The notes under the pieces were generated by a model. That model was not told the origin of the DNA. It was given only the letters and a program-made list of their open reading frames with translations, and searched no databases. From Fidelibacterota bacterium (GTDB taxonomy: Bacteria; Fidelibacterota; UBA8477; JABMPR01): a DNA stretch of 64,000 nt. Positions 63,181 through 64,000 of the stretch are shown one piece after another (within the stretch, counting starts at the first letter, position 1; each line of letters opens with the position of its first letter). The stretch spans positions 62,001-126,000 of the forward strand of contig JAERTG010000175.1 of assembly GCA_016845065.1 (NCBI GenBank), in the 5' to 3' direction. Both the position numbers and the translations under genes were made by a program.

Positions 63181-64000
63181 ATGAATACAAAATTAAAAGA
63201 TTTGGTGTGGGTGTTTGCAGAGCAAACGGATGGTGTACTCGCTGATGTTAGCCTGGAATTACTTCATAAAGCCAGAACGCTGGCAGAGAAAATGAACTCG
63301 CAGGTGAGCGCTGTACTACTTGGGGATAATGTTGAAGGATTGTCTAAGGTCCTGTTCGCCCACGGTGCAGACAATGTCTATTTGTTAGACAATTCAGAAC
63401 TCAAAGATTTCCGTAGTATGCCCTATGCAAATCTGATAACCAATCTGGTGGAGGAAAAAAGACCCCGGGTCGTGCTTTTTGGAGCAACACATATTGGGCG
63501 GGATATCGCACCTCGAGTAGCCTCACATACTCGTTCCGGACTAACCGCAGATTGTACAGAGTTGAAGATTAAAACCCTGACCATAAGAAAAGTCGAACAT
63601 GAAGACCTCCTTCTTCAGATTCGCCCTGCATTTGGTGGAAATATCATCGCCACTATTATTTCACCCGATGTAGAAATCCAGATGGCGACCATCCGTGAAG
63701 GAGTCATGGAGATGGGTGAACCTGATTCATCGCGGAGAGGGACTATCACTCCCGTAAAGGTTGAGCTGGATCCAGTTGAAACTGCAGTAAAAATTATTGA
63801 AAAACATCAGGAAGCTTCCAGCGTTAATTTAAAAGGGGCACCAATCATTGTAGCCGGGGGTTACGGAGCTGATACACCTGAAAAATTTCAATTAGTTAAA
63901 GATCTGGCCAGGGTACTGGGTGCTGAAGTAGCTGGTTCCCGCGCTGCTGTTGATGCAGGTCTGATAGATTCTGAGCGACAGGTGGGGCAGACAGGTACAA
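63181..64000 (+). CDS. etfA: Electron transfer flavoprotein alpha subunit (3' truncated by window end)
   Basis: An open frame begins at ATG 63181 (MNTKLKDLVWVFAEQ) and has no stop before the window end, giving 273 residues of a family usually of about 310-330. GATHIGRDIAPRVASHTRSGLTADCTEL is the alpha-subunit signature, and LKGAPIIVAGGYGADTPEKFQLVKDLARVLGAEVAGSRAAVDAG opens the C-terminal FAD domain, ending in ERQVGQTG. It lies six bases after etfB. The fragment is complete up to the window edge. Confidence 0.95.
   Translation, partial: MNTKLKDLVWVFAEQTDGVLADVSLELLHKARTLAEKMNSQVSAVLLGDNVEGLSKVLFAHGADNVYLLDNSELKDFRSMPYANLITNLVEEKRPRVVLFGATHIGRDIAPRVASHTRSGLTADCTELKIKTLTIRKVEHEDLLLQIRPAFGGNIIATIISPDVEIQMATIREGVMEMGEPDSSRRGTITPVKVELDPVETAVKIIEKHQEASSVNLKGAPIIVAGGYGADTPEKFQLVKDLARVLGAEVAGSRAAVDAGLIDSERQVGQTGT

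Overview
The window looks like chromosome from an uncultured FCB-group (Fibrobacteres-Chlorobi-Bacteroidetes superphylum) Gram-negative bacterium of moderate GC, possibly Marinimicrobia/Neomarinimicrobiota-like. The hints are a type IX secretion C-terminal sorting domain (gene at 22686), a DUF5916 outer-membrane protein, many lipoproteins, an LptF/G permease and standard housekeeping genes. The phylum is inferred; no rRNA or marker gene settles it. I saw no tRNA, rRNA, CRISPR array, insertion sequence or phage gene.

Layout. 1-6.7 kb: secreted and outer-membrane proteins, including a zinc phospholipase C/P1-nuclease-fold protein, a DUF5916 beta-barrel protein and a multiheme cytochrome lipoprotein with a collagen-like linker. 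7.1-9.9 kb (minus): a tight sulfur cassette, SQR-like flavoprotein, DUF1641, DsrC/TusE-like and DsrE-like. 10.4-13.3 kb (minus): a membrane-embedded spermidine-synthase-like protein and a small secreted protein. 13.5-15.0 kb: bacteriohemerythrin and a DUF697-like membrane protein. 15.4-22.0 kb: the complete pyruvate dehydrogenase complex (aceE, aceF, lpdA), then a CAT-fold and a GNAT acetyltransferase. 22.1-25.7 kb (minus): two membrane proteins and a secreted phosphodiester glycosidase.

26.1-31.6 kb carries an uptake [NiFe] hydrogenase in the E. coli order hybO-A-B-C-D, followed by a small membrane protein and two tandem paralogous SDR proteins with a shared C-terminal extension (32.1-35.2 kb). 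Convergent to these, 43.2-35.2 kb (minus) holds the most unusual locus: a membrane-anchored GcvH-like protein, a HybA-like ferredoxin, a HybB/NrfD-like quinone protein, two more GcvH-like proteins, a histidine kinase whose periplasmic domain has CxxCH and CX4CH heme-type motifs, an NtrC-family sigma-54 activator and an archaemetzincin. No catalytic subunit is encoded in the cluster. A sigma-54-like element lies just upstream of its first gene.

43.8-58.6 kb is mixed: P1-type nuclease, patatin lipase, a glycosidase-like lipoprotein, an ANK/MATE-like transporter, a 7TMR-DISM diguanylate cyclase with a possible ATT start, a transglutaminase lipoprotein, lipid enzymes (PlsC and two diacylglycerol-kinase-family proteins) and the TldD/TldE pair. 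58.6-64 kb has an aldo/keto reductase, an SDR, a small ABM-like protein, an LptF/G permease and etfB-etfA, the last cut by the window end.

Together the genes suggest a respiratory, facultative or anaerobic lifestyle with several quinone-linked inputs (H2 via Hyb, sulfide via SQR, acyl-CoA-type electrons via ETF) and redox sensing (heme-type kinase, hemerythrin). This metabolic picture is inference from gene content.
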